NCBI RefSeq assembly: GCF_014647635.1
Contig: NZ_BMPO01000007.1
Coordinates: 62,001-126,000, forward strand
Direction: 5' to 3'
Source: Pseudomonas matsuisoli
Lineage (GTDB): Bacteria; Pseudomonadota; Gammaproteobacteria; Pseudomonadales; Pseudomonadaceae
DNA: 64,000 nucleotides
Part shown: positions 17,858 through 25,736 of the stretch, piece after piece
Position numbering within the stretch: the stretch's first letter is position 1
Layout of the letters: each line of letters begins with the position of its first letter
Notes under the pieces: model-generated
The model's input: the letters and a program-made list of their open reading frames with translations, nothing else
What the model was told of the DNA's origin: nothing
Databases searched by the model: none
Program-made: the position numbers and the translations under genes

Positions 17858-18516
17858 CCAAAGGAGCTAAACCCGGACAGAACCGTTTTGCGGGTGCCCA
17901 ACAGCGCCAGCAGGAGTTCAGGGCTAATCGAATCAAAGAAGACGTCATTCCAAGGCTCAATGCTGTCGCAGGGAAAGCTTCATTTGACGGACCAACACCT
18001 TTCTCTAGGTTCTGTGCCGAGCTTTACAACGATGGCCTACCTGTGAACGAAAAGAAGATAGGCTACAGAACCATCGTACAAAGCACAGAGTATTGGGGCC
18101 TGCTCAAGCCTATCTATTACAAGCACTGGGGTCCATCCAGCGACACGGAAGCCAAGAAGGACAAGATGATTGCTAAGCTGGCGGTCCAGCGAGCTGACCT
18201 GCTACAGGCCGAGCTAGAGAAGGTCAAGAAGGATAATGATGCGCTTCGTTCAGCGCTCCGCAGTCATGGTGCCTCGCCTACGCCGCAACCGGTAATAAAG
18301 GAGATCGATCCAGGCTACATGGCCAAATTCGACAAGACTTGCCGGTCACTCAAGCTGGTACTTGATGCAAGTGATGGCATGTTTGCCGTTGACATTGAGT
18401 CCAAAAAAATCAGCTGCACCTTTAATGATCTTGAGCCATCAGAAGGACTCGTACCTACTGAGCTTATCGAGCCATTTGTCCTTTGGATTAAACGAAGGCA
18501 GACCAGCGACCTCTGA
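17854..18516 (+). CDS. gmtX: Third protein of the mobility trio (GmtX-like)
   Basis: 220 residues. A basic N-terminus (about 1-40) is followed by a winged-helix-like segment around FSRFCAELYNDGLPVNEKKI GYRTIVQSTEYWGLLKPIYY. A coiled coil runs from AKKDKMIAKLAVQRADLLQA through LEKVKKDNDALRSALRSH (about 105-150), then a small C-terminal domain. Its start overlaps the gmtZ stop by 4 nt (ATGA), so the trio is one translational unit. Size, place and layout fit GmtX, and resemble the small DNA-binding TnpC of Tn554-type trios. It likely orients or regulates the recombinases; this is inference. Confidence 0.75.
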   Translation: MTKGAKPGQNRFAGAQQRQQEFRANRIKEDVIPRLNAVAGKASFDGPTPFSRFCAELYNDGLPVNEKKIGYRTIVQSTEYWGLLKPIYYKHWGPSSDTEAKKDKMIAKLAVQRADLLQAELEKVKKDNDALRSALRSHGASPTPQPVIKEIDPGYMAKFDKTCRSLKLVLDASDGMFAVDIESKKISCTFNDLEPSEGLVPTELIEPFVLWIKRRQTSDL

Positions 18517-18937
18517 TCCAACGGATCGACCACCTGCGGCGGCTCTTTGCATTGGCTTGGAAGCCGCTGAGATTTCTCTGCTCATCCAGGTTCATCGCCA
18601 ACTGCCTTCTAATGCGGCTCACGCTCTCAACCATTCACTTTCATCCATCACCTCTTGGCGAGCCAAGCAATCAGCGACGGCTTGACCGGTGACTCTCACT
18701 TCCTGGCTGCGCTCAGTTGTCCATCAGACGACAGCGCTTGGTCCAGCGACATGTGCAGAGGGTCATGATGGGAAAGCACAGCACCAAACAGCACACTCCA
18801 AAGACCACATAGGTGTGGCCCTTATAGATCCAGCGTTTACAGCTTAGAGCTACTCGCGGAAGTGCCCTGTTTCATTGGCTCGCCCTCAAATCCGAGGTGT
18901 ACAGGTACAACACCGGTGGAGGACTAGTGCACCACAT
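18517..18937. other. No convincing gene between gmtX and the tRNA-like fragment
   Basis: Short open frames exist, but none has a ribosome site or protein-like composition. The segment ends at a tRNA 3'-end-like sequence and terminator that probably mark the island boundary. Confidence 0.4.
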
Positions 18938-18965
18938 AAGGGTTCGAGTCCGTGTGGGCCCACCA
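18938..18965 (+). repeat. tRNA 3'-end-like fragment (candidate island attachment site)
   Basis: AAGGGTTCGAGTCCGTG followed by TGGGCCCACCA has a T-loop, acceptor strand, discriminator A and CCA, without the rest of a tRNA upstream. Over the final 25 nt it differs from the fragment at 5925-5949 at only about three positions. As there, a terminator follows directly. The two copies frame the block holding the channel gene, the SIR2-HerA cassette and the recombinase trio. Confidence 0.6.
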
Positions 18966-18970
18966 CCTCC

Positions 18971-18994
18971 AAAGCCGCGCATTGCGCGGCTTTT
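18971..18994 (+). terminator. Intrinsic terminator after second tRNA-like fragment
   Basis: Stem AAAGCCGCGC / GCGCGGCTTT with a 3-nt loop ATT and trailing T residues, immediately after the CCA of the tRNA-like fragment. Confidence 0.75.
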
Positions 18995-19290
18995 CCGTAA
19001 CTGCCGGCCAATACGTTCAATATGCCCGCCATGCCTATGGCTACCTCTGTAGCTACGCACAAATCGAGCGGGCTTTTATGCTGCTTTCGTTTTCTGACCC
19101 TTGCAGCAACACGATGGTCCGAGCCCATCCCAGGTAGCGGAGAGCTGAGTGACCGGCATTATCAGCTCACGATATGAGCCGAATAGCCTCACTAATCGGC
19201 TCACGGTCCATTTCGCGCATGTGATCTTTTCTGAATATGGCAGCATCCAGAGGCCGAAGATGAGTTCCACCCGCCGGCCCATCGCGCACG
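18995..19290. other. No gene seen
   Basis: About 300 bp between the terminator and the MocR stop. I find no coding frame with support and no notable repeats. Confidence 0.4.
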
Positions 19291-20721
19291 CTAGCCTGCA
19301 CTGACGAGAACCGCCTCACTCCTCAGGATACCCCCAAGGGTACGCATCGCCCGCTCGCTCTCCTCATCCCACTGATACCCATAATTCAGCCGCACGCAGT
19401 TCACAAAACGTTGCGAGGCCGAGAAGATTGGCCCTGGCGCGAGGGAGATGCCTTGAGCGTGGGCCAGGCGGAAGAGTTTCAGGGAGTCCACATGTTCGGG
19501 GAGTTCGAACCAGAGGTAGTACCCACCTGCCGGTGGGCTGACCCAGGTCTCAGCCGGGAAATACTGCGCCGCGGCGGCGAGCATTTGGGTCTGCTGAGCT
19601 TTTAACGTCTGCCGCAGCTTCCGAAGGTGCCGGTCATAGCCGCCGTGTTGCAGGTAATCGGCAATCGCCATCTGCGCGGGGACCGATGCGGAGATTGTCG
19701 TCATCAACCGCAAACGGTTAACGCGTTCGGTGAAGCGTCCCGCCGCGGTCCAGCCAACGCGATACCCCGGCGCCAGTGATTTCGAGAACGAGCTGCAATG
19801 CATGACCCAGCCTTCCCGGTCGAAATGCTTCACCGGTCGCGGCGGCTGCGCGTCAAAGTAGAGCTCCGCGTAAACATCATCCTCGATGAGCGGAACCTGA
19901 TGCCGAGTGATCAGCTCGCATAGCGCGCGCTTTTTATCCTCGTCCAGGCTAGCGCCGACCGGATTTTGCAGATGGGGCATGAACCAGCATGCCTTGATCG
20001 GCAGCGTTTCGAGTCGGTCCGCGAGCACCTCAAGATCGAGGCCGTCACGTGGATGGACCGGAATCTCCACCGCCTTGAGCTTCAGCCGTTCCAACGCCTG
20101 GAGCGTTGCGTAAAACGCAGGCGCTTCGATCGCCACGAGATCGCCAGGCTGGGTCACGCACTTTAGGCAAAGGCTCAGCGCCTCCATTGCGCCATTGGTA
20201 ACCACCAATTCCTCAGGCGCCAGGGCCACGCCATTCACGCCGTAGCGCAAGGCAATTTGTCTGATCAGGTCGGGATCGCCTGCCGTGAGCTTCGCGACCA
20301 GCGACGACCCGGACATGGCCTGCACAGCATGGCTCATCGAGCGTCCCAACCGCGCCAACGGAAACAGGTCCGGGCAGGGGAATGCAGCACCGAAAGGCAC
20401 AGTGTTCGGATCACGCAGCGCACTCAGTACCGAAAACACCAGGTCGCTGACATCCACCTCGGCCGCCAGCGATTGCGATGCAACGGTCTGCCGCTCATGC
20501 AACGGTACTCGAAGCTGTTGCCGCACGTAGTACCCCGACCGCGCCCGTGCGCTGATCAGGCCTCGATCCTCCAGTAGGTAGTACGCCTGAAACACGGTAG
20601 AAGGGCTGACGCCGTAGGACTGACTCGCGCGGCGCACCGACGGGACTTTCTCGCCCGGGGACAGCGTCCCTGCGCGTATCAACCCAGCGATTTCGTCAGC
20701 CAACTGCTCGTAACGCTTCAC
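19291..20721 (-). CDS. MocR-family regulator (GntR HTH fused to aminotransferase fold)
   Basis: 476 residues from the GTG at 20721 (AGGGG upstream). The frame stays open 75 more codons upstream, but that part lacks conserved features. The N-terminal winged helix reads GEKVPSVRRASQSYGVSPST VFQAYYLLEDRGL. The fold-type I PLP domain follows: VVTNGAMEALSLCLKCV, PHLQNPVGASL with the conserved Asn-Pro, IEDDVYAEL, and the Schiff-base lysine in CSSFSKSLAPGYRVGW. MocR proteins sense a PLP-linked ligand (PdxR controls PLP synthesis; others control taurine or GABA use). The target here is unknown. The neighbouring orphan oxidase gene is divergent, but 680 bp away. Confidence 0.92.
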   Translation of the reverse strand: MKRYEQLADEIAGLIRAGTLSPGEKVPSVRRASQSYGVSPSTVFQAYYLLEDRGLISARARSGYYVRQQLRVPLHERQTVASQSLAAEVDVSDLVFSVLSALRDPNTVPFGAAFPCPDLFPLARLGRSMSHAVQAMSGSSLVAKLTAGDPDLIRQIALRYGVNGVALAPEELVVTNGAMEALSLCLKCVTQPGDLVAIEAPAFYATLQALERLKLKAVEIPVHPRDGLDLEVLADRLETLPIKACWFMPHLQNPVGASLDEDKKRALCELITRHQVPLIEDDVYAELYFDAQPPRPVKHFDREGWVMHCSSFSKSLAPGYRVGWTAAGRFTERVNRLRLMTTISASVPAQMAIADYLQHGGYDRHLRKLRQTLKAQQTQMLAAAAQYFPAETWVSPPAGGYYLWFELPEHVDSLKLFRLAHAQGISLAPGPIFSASQRFVNCVRLNYGYQWDEESERAMRTLGGILRSEAVLVSAG

Positions 20722-21160
20722 GATCGCCGCCCCTTGCTGAGCTGTCCAGGCCACTATCGTATCGCCCAAGACCCTACTAAATATAGGGATGAGGCAATCC
20801 GTCGCAGCCGCCAAAGCCGCAGGAATAGCGGCATCGCTCTGATACGGTTTTTTCCGTCGCAACTGATGCTGTATCGAATATCGCGCTGCCACTAACGTCC
20901 GCGCCCAACGGGTCAAGAGTCGGCTCGGCAGGAAGACACAGGCCATATGGCGCTAATTAAAGGCCACAGCCGGTGTCACTTCGCGCAGCCAAGCCTCGAG
21001 CAGGCGACAACGCGCACCTTGCCGACCAAACGACTCGCGCTCCAGCCGGCCATGCGTGCAGATCCGGCATTCGCTCTTCAGTCCATGCCGGGATGAACCG
21101 ACAACGACGCCTATGTAAGGCGCCTCCGAAAACCTGCCGAATATTGAATTTGAGCTCGCT
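20722..21160. other. Upstream region of the MocR gene
   Basis: Contains the open but non-conserved 5' extension of the MocR frame (to 20946) and no other supported gene. No cyoA, the usual gene before cyoB, or a remnant of it, is visible. Confidence 0.4.
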
Positions 21161-21218
21161 GTAGGGCGGGTGTAACCCGCGTGGCCGTACCTAAAGCCGC
21201 GGGTTGCACCCGCCCTAC
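21161..21218. repeat. REP-like long inverted repeat
   Basis: GTAGGGCGGGTGTAACCCGC and its near-complement GCGGGTTGCACCCGCCCTAC flank an 18-nt loop. Related 'GTAGGGCGGGT'-type units recur near 23734 and 63900. Such extragenic palindromes are common in pseudomonads. Confidence 0.75.
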
Positions 21219-21403
21219 AAGAACCTCCTCAAATTTGAAACTCATAAAGAGTTATCGCGGTTTTCAAGGGTGCCCTGCTCGGGCCGCCGCTCCAAGCGCG
21301 CACTACGAACGCGCCGTCGAACCTCATCCCCGCCCTCCGGCACTGAGCGAAGCCTCGAAATAAACGAGGAATACCGAGGCCTGCCTCGGCTATGGAGTTC
21401 ACG

Positions 21404-23371
21404 ATGTTCGGAAAGCTCACACTCGATGCGATCCCGCTGCACGAGCCGATCCTGGTCGTCACCATGATCGTCGTCGCACTCGGCGCCATTGCACTGGTCG
21501 CTGGAATCACCTGGTTCGGTAAATGGAAATACCTGTGGGACGAATGGCTGACGACCGTCGACCACAAGAAGATCGGCATCATGTACATCCTCGTCGGCCT
21601 GATCATGCTCGTGCGTGGCTACGCCGACGCCATCATGATGCGCACCCAATTGGCCGTCGCGAACGGCGGCTCCGAAGGCTACCTTCCGCCGCATCACTAC
21701 GATCAGATCTTCACCGCCCACGGCGTGATCATGATCTTCTTCGTGGCGACGCCCATCATCGTCGGCCTGATCAACATCGTGACGCCCTTGCAGATCGGCG
21801 CTCGCGACGTGGCGTTCCCGCTCCTCAACTCGTTCAGCTTCTGGGTCTTCGTTGGCGGCGTGATCCTCACTAACCTGTCGTTGTTCGTGGGCGAATTCGC
21901 CATGACCGGCTGGGTCGCCTACCCGCCCCTATCGGGCGTCGAGTACAGCCCTGGCGTCGGCGTGGACTATTACATCTGGGCCTTGCAGCTCTCCGGGATC
22001 GGCACGCTGCTCACGGGCATCAACTTCATCGTGACCATCATCAAGATGCGCGCGCCTGGCATGACCATGTTCCGCATGCCGGTCTTCACCTGGACGGTCT
22101 TCTGCGCCAGCGTGATCATCGCCACCGTCTTCCCCATCCTGACCGTCACGCTGGCGATGCTATCGCTGGATCGCTACCTTGACTTCCACCTCTTCACCAG
22201 CACCCTCGGCGGCTCACCGATGATGTACGTGAACCTGATCTGGGCGTGGGGCCACCCGGAGGTCTACATCCTTATCCTGCCCGCCTTCGGGATCTTCTCC
22301 GAAGTCACCGCCACCTTCGCGCGCAAGAAACTGTTCGGCTATCACTCGATGGTCTGGGCGACGATCGCCATCACCGTCCTCTCCGTCGCCGTCTGGCTGC
22401 ACCACTTCTTCGCGATGGGCTCCGGCGCGAGCGTGAACACCTTCTTCGGGATCGCCACGATGGTCATCGCCATCCCGACTGGCGTGAAGATCTTCACCTG
22501 GCTGTTCACCATGTACCGCGGTCGCCTGCAATTCACCACGCCTATCCTGTGGACGCTCGGCTTCCTGGTGACCTTCTCCATTGGCGGCATGACCGGCGTA
22601 CTGCTTGCCGTTCCCGGCGCCGACTTCCTGCTGCACAACAGCCTGTTCCTCGTCGCCCACTTCCATAACACCATCATTGGCGGCGCGGTGTTCGGCTACC
22701 TTGCTGGCATCAGCTACTGGTTCCCCAAGGCGTTTGGTTTCAAGCTGCATGAAGGCTGGGGCAAAGCGTCGTTCTGGTGCTGGATCAGTGGCTTCTATCT
22801 GGCCTTCATGCCGCTGTACATCCTCGGCTTCATGGGCATGACACGCCGCCTGAACACCGTCTCCAATCCAGAGTGGGTGCCCTATCTGCAGATCGCTGTT
22901 GTCGGCGCCGTGCTCATCGGTCTCGGGGTCGTCTGTACGCTCATCCAGTTCGGCGTCAGCATCTGGAGGCGCGAGGAATACCGCGACCGCACCGGCGACG
23001 TTTGGGACGCCCGTACCCTCGAATGGGCAACCGCCTCGCCACCGCCGTTCTACAACTTCGCCGTCATCCCACGCGTCAACGATCTCGACGCCTTCCACGC
23101 CATGAAACAGGACGGACTCGCACCGCCACCGGCGACCTACGCGCCCATCCACATGCCGCGGAACACCTCGATTGGCCTGATCGCCGCGCTGTTCATGACG
23201 ATCCTGTGCTTTGGCCTGATCTGGCACATCTGGTGGTTGGTCGGCGCCTCATTCATCGCTACCGTCGCCTGTTTCATCGTGCGCAGCTACAACGAAGACG
23301 TGGACTACTACGTTCAGCCCGATGAAGTCGCGCGCATCGAAGCGGCGCACCAGGCGCAACTGACCCGCTGA
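21404..23371 (+). CDS. cyoB: Cytochrome bo3 ubiquinol oxidase subunit I (orphan)
   Basis: 655 residues (E. coli CyoB has 663), about 15 membrane helices. The start at 21404 gives [15 protein letters not shown], aligned with E. coli MFGKLSLDAVPFHEP, and has GGAG upstream. Quinone-site residues are present ([26 protein letters not shown]). The low-spin haem His lies in FTAHG, CuB and the cross-linked Tyr in WGHPEVY, CuB His pair in WLHHFF, and haem His residues in HFHNTI. It couples ubiquinol oxidation and oxygen reduction to proton pumping in the inner membrane. Oddly, cyoA, cyoC, cyoD and cyoE are all absent: only a 76-residue membrane protein follows. It may use subunits encoded elsewhere. 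Confidence 0.93.
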   Translation: MFGKLTLDAIPLHEPILVVTMIVVALGAIALVAGITWFGKWKYLWDEWLTTVDHKKIGIMYILVGLIMLVRGYADAIMMRTQLAVANGGSEGYLPPHHYDQIFTAHGVIMIFFVATPIIVGLINIVTPLQIGARDVAFPLLNSFSFWVFVGGVILTNLSLFVGEFAMTGWVAYPPLSGVEYSPGVGVDYYIWALQLSGIGTLLTGINFIVTIIKMRAPGMTMFRMPVFTWTVFCASVIIATVFPILTVTLAMLSLDRYLDFHLFTSTLGGSPMMYVNLIWAWGHPEVYILILPAFGIFSEVTATFARKKLFGYHSMVWATIAITVLSVAVWLHHFFAMGSGASVNTFFGIATMVIAIPTGVKIFTWLFTMYRGRLQFTTPILWTLGFLVTFSIGGMTGVLLAVPGADFLLHNSLFLVAHFHNTIIGGAVFGYLAGISYWFPKAFGFKLHEGWGKASFWCWISGFYLAFMPLYILGFMGMTRRLNTVSNPEWVPYLQIAVVGAVLIGLGVVCTLIQFGVSIWRREEYRDRTGDVWDARTLEWATASPPPFYNFAVIPRVNDLDAFHAMKQDGLAPPPATYAPIHMPRNTSIGLIAALFMTILCFGLIWHIWWLVGASFIATVACFIVRSYNEDVDYYVQPDEVARIEAAHQAQLTR

Positions 23372-23488
23372 CCGCACCACGGCCCGAAGGCTGCGATACG
23401 CCTTCGGGTCCAACAGCGCGCGCCGTCTCCCAGCGTGAAACGGGCACGGCGCGATCCCAAAGCCTCCCCATCAACGGGAGAACCGCAC

Positions 23489-23719
23489 ATGGAAATTCTC
23501 TTCTTCGTCGTCGCGAGCTGCCAACTCCTGCTGGCCGCCATGACCTACCGCATGGGCCTGCCGCGCTTCGCCTTCGCCATCGCGGCAGGCGCTGCCTTCG
23601 GCTACGTCCTCTTCTATTCAGGCCAAACCGGATTGGGCTTTGTCGGGCTTTTCACCGGGCTCGGTTTTTTGCTTTGGAGCTATTCGATTCTCAGGCACGA
23701 GGAACAGATGGGACTCTAA
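23489..23719 (+). CDS. Small membrane protein downstream of cyoB
   Basis: 76 residues starting at the ATG at 23489, with GGGAG 8 nt upstream; a frame opening at 23435 has no site. Three hydrophobic segments are visible: ILFFVVASCQLLLAAMTY, FAIAAGAAFGYVLFY and LGFVGLFTGLGFLLWSY. The C-terminus is RHEEQMGL. It lies 117 bp after cyoB on the same strand. It could be a small accessory subunit taking the place of CyoD (also a small three-helix protein), but the sequence is not recognisably CyoD. I do not recognise the family. Confidence 0.6.
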   Translation: MEILFFVVASCQLLLAAMTYRMGLPRFAFAIAAGAAFGYVLFYSGQTGLGFVGLFTGLGFLLWSYSILRHEEQMGL

Positions 23720-24148
23720 ATATCGTGAATACCGTAGGGCGGACCAGCACAGCGTAATCCGCCGTTTCCTACCCAATCGATACACCATTCTGTCGCCTCA
23801 ATTCTCGCTAGTCCGTCAAATCACGCTGCATGTCGTCTTCCGCTAGGCTCACGAGCTCTGAACGTTCCTACGTGCTTAAAGCCTGGCGCTCGCAGCGCGC
23901 CCCCCACAACCCCAAAACACCGTCTCCCACACCACGCACGACACCGCCCGATCACTAGGCGACACGGCTTGTCGTCTAGTGGCATTACGATTTCATTGCG
24001 CCGCCCTGTTTATTGACGAGCGTTCATCACGCTGCTTTTAGAGGCCTATTGGCTAAAGAAGCACGTGAGGTCGCCGATGACCTCTATCGATGGAGCCAGG
24101 GGCGCGCGAGTTGAACATTGCACTTTCCCTTTGATCAGGAATATCGAC
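23720..24148. other. Non-coding gap with a REP-like unit
   Basis: Contains one 'GTAGGGCGGA...TAATCCGCC' palindromic unit (23734-23763), the common pseudomonad extragenic type. Nothing else supported until the small gene at 24149. Confidence 0.5.
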
Positions 24149-24265
24149 ATGAAAAATCTACTTGCCACTATCGGCTTCGTGGTCGTTGCCAAAGCCGCTT
24201 ACGAGCTCTACCAGGAACTGTGCACGTTGCGGCAGGAGAAAGCCGAACGCGAGAGCACGACGTAA
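24149..24265 (+). CDS. Very small protein with an N-terminal hydrophobic helix
   Basis: 38 residues: MKNLLATIGFVVVAKAAYEL then a charged tail ending KAERESTT. AGGA lies 9 nt upstream of the ATG. Its stop overlaps the next ATG (TAATG), implying coupled translation. It may be a single-pass membrane microprotein. I recognise no family. Confidence 0.5.
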   Translation: MKNLLATIGFVVVAKAAYELYQELCTLRQEKAERESTT

Positions 24266-24555
24266 TGGTCGTGCCCACCCGCAAGGTCTTTGCCTTTTTG
24301 GTCGCCCAGTGCAGTGACTGCGGCAAAGGCATGTTCTCCCGTATCGACTCGCGCCTTCTCAATAACGAAGGCGTCAGGCTGCAGCCTGAAGTGGTATGTC
24401 CACGCTGCGGGGCAAACGTGGCGCGTACACAGATCGAACCGCGCGGGCTTCACGCACTGAACATCCTAGAGCACGCGTGCATGGTCACACGCCTGTGGGC
24501 GCACGTGCCCGAACTGACCGCCCTGTGGACCGGGTGCAGAGTCATTCACAATTGA
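24265..24555 (+). CDS. Hypothetical protein with zinc-ribbon-like cysteines
   Basis: 96 residues starting within the stop of the 38-residue gene (TAATG). Two Cys-x-x-Cys pairs (CSDCGKGMF near residues 16-24, CPRCGANV near 45-52) resemble a zinc ribbon, after which a His-rich helical tail runs to the end. It could be an adaptor or nucleic-acid-binding factor. It is 66 bp upstream of the WYL regulator and may be transcribed with it. No family recognised. Confidence 0.5.
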   Translation: MVVPTRKVFAFLVAQCSDCGKGMFSRIDSRLLNNEGVRLQPEVVCPRCGANVARTQIEPRGLHALNILEHACMVTRLWAHVPELTALWTGCRVIHN

Positions 24556-24621
24556 ACTCAGGAAGCGCATGGGCCGAGCAATACCGTGCCGAGCCCCAAT
24601 CCTGAACTGCAAGGAACGCCC

Positions 24622-25644
24622 ATGCCGCAAGCCAAGGACACACTGCTCCGACTGGTCAGCCTCCTCAAGCTGATACCCCGCTATCCACATCGCATCGCCT
24701 CCACCACGTTGCAGGAGAAGCTCCGCGAGGAAGGATTCCACGTCGACCTACGCTCGATCCAGCGCGACCTCAACAAGCTCGCTGGCCCGTTCATGCTGCT
24801 TTGCGATGAACGCGAAGTGCCCTACCGCTGGAGCTTCGACCGCAACGCACCGCTCGACCTGTCAGCAATGGACACGTCCACCGCACTGGCGCTGTACCTG
24901 GCTGAAAGCCACCTGAAAACCATCCTTCCGGCCGCGGTGCTCGACCAGCTCGCACCGCAGTTTCGCAAAGCACGGCATTACCTCGATGGCCTTGGCCACA
25001 ACGATCTTGCCCACTGGGCTCGCCGGGTACGCAGCGTGCCGAACGGCAAGGCCCTCATCCCGGCCCAAATCGATCCGGAAATCTGGGCCAGGGTATCCAC
25101 CGCCCTGCTGGAGCGCCGGCAACTAAAGGTTAGTTATCTGAGCCGCAGCAAGAACGAACTGAAAACCCTGCGCCTGCACCCCGCCGGGATCGTCTCTCGC
25201 CACTCGATCACCTACCTCATCGCTAGCGCCAACGACCACACCGACATCCGCCACTTCGCCGTCCACCGCATCAAACAGGCCAAACTGCTGGATGAAACTG
25301 CCACCGACCAACCCGACTTCGACATCGACCAACATCTCGCCGGCGGTCTGTTCCGCACGTCCGAGCCGGTTAAAGAAGTTGAACTGGTAGCCGATGTTTC
25401 TCCGCAGATAGCGTGGCTGTTGAGCGAGACGCCGTTGAGTGCGGAGCAGAGTTTAGAGCCGATAGAGAGCAGTAGCTGGGCACGGTTGCGCGCCATTGTG
25501 TCGAACAATCAAGAGTTATTATGGTGGTTTTATTCGATAGGAGATCAGGCGCTTATTCAACGGCCAACTTCCTGGAAAATTAAAATCAAAGACAAGCTTT
25601 CACGCATGAATAAAACTTACAAACCGCACCAGCAGCACAACTAA
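24622..25644 (+). CDS. WYL-domain transcriptional regulator
   Basis: 340 residues from the ATG at 24622 (AAGGA 6 nt upstream). The N-terminal winged helix is LLRLVSLLKLIPRYPHRIAS then TTLQEKLREEGFHVDLRSIQ RDLNKL, the usual YafY/DeoR-like HTH. The WYL domain follows at about 170-235 (LKVSYLSRSKNELKTLRLHP, then GIVSRHSITYLIASANDHTD IRHFAVHRI), and a C-terminal WCX extension ends the protein. WYL regulators such as BrxR and CapW repress phage-defence operons and are released by nucleic-acid or nucleotide ligands. Here it stands 92 bp before the dynamin-RdcB-patatin operon, with an inverted repeat between. Confidence 0.88.
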   Translation: MPQAKDTLLRLVSLLKLIPRYPHRIASTTLQEKLREEGFHVDLRSIQRDLNKLAGPFMLLCDEREVPYRWSFDRNAPLDLSAMDTSTALALYLAESHLKTILPAAVLDQLAPQFRKARHYLDGLGHNDLAHWARRVRSVPNGKALIPAQIDPEIWARVSTALLERRQLKVSYLSRSKNELKTLRLHPAGIVSRHSITYLIASANDHTDIRHFAVHRIKQAKLLDETATDQPDFDIDQHLAGGLFRTSEPVKEVELVADVSPQIAWLLSETPLSAEQSLEPIESSSWARLRAIVSNNQELLWWFYSIGDQALIQRPTSWKIKIKDKLSRMNKTYKPHQQHN

Positions 25645-25697
25645 TACGGCGAAGTAAACGGCGCCATAGCGAAGGTCCAAGCATGCTGCTATTTGCA

Positions 25698-25720
25698 AAC
25701 TGAGTAGCGCAACCTCAGTT
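25698..25720. promoter_or_regulatory. Inverted repeat before the dynamin operon (candidate WYL operator)
   Basis: AACTGAG and CTCAGTT are perfect 7-bp arms around a 9-nt spacer. The repeat ends 16 nt before the ATG of the dynamin gene, next to its ribosome site (AAGGAAAG), so a bound repressor would block expression. No T-run follows, which argues against a terminator. Confidence 0.5.
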
Positions 25721-25736
25721 AGACAAAGGAAAGAAT

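Noticed and set aside
22214-23227. 337-codon minus-strand frame
   Set aside because: Lies antisense within cyoB, has a highly charged low-complexity product, and arises from third-position GC bias.
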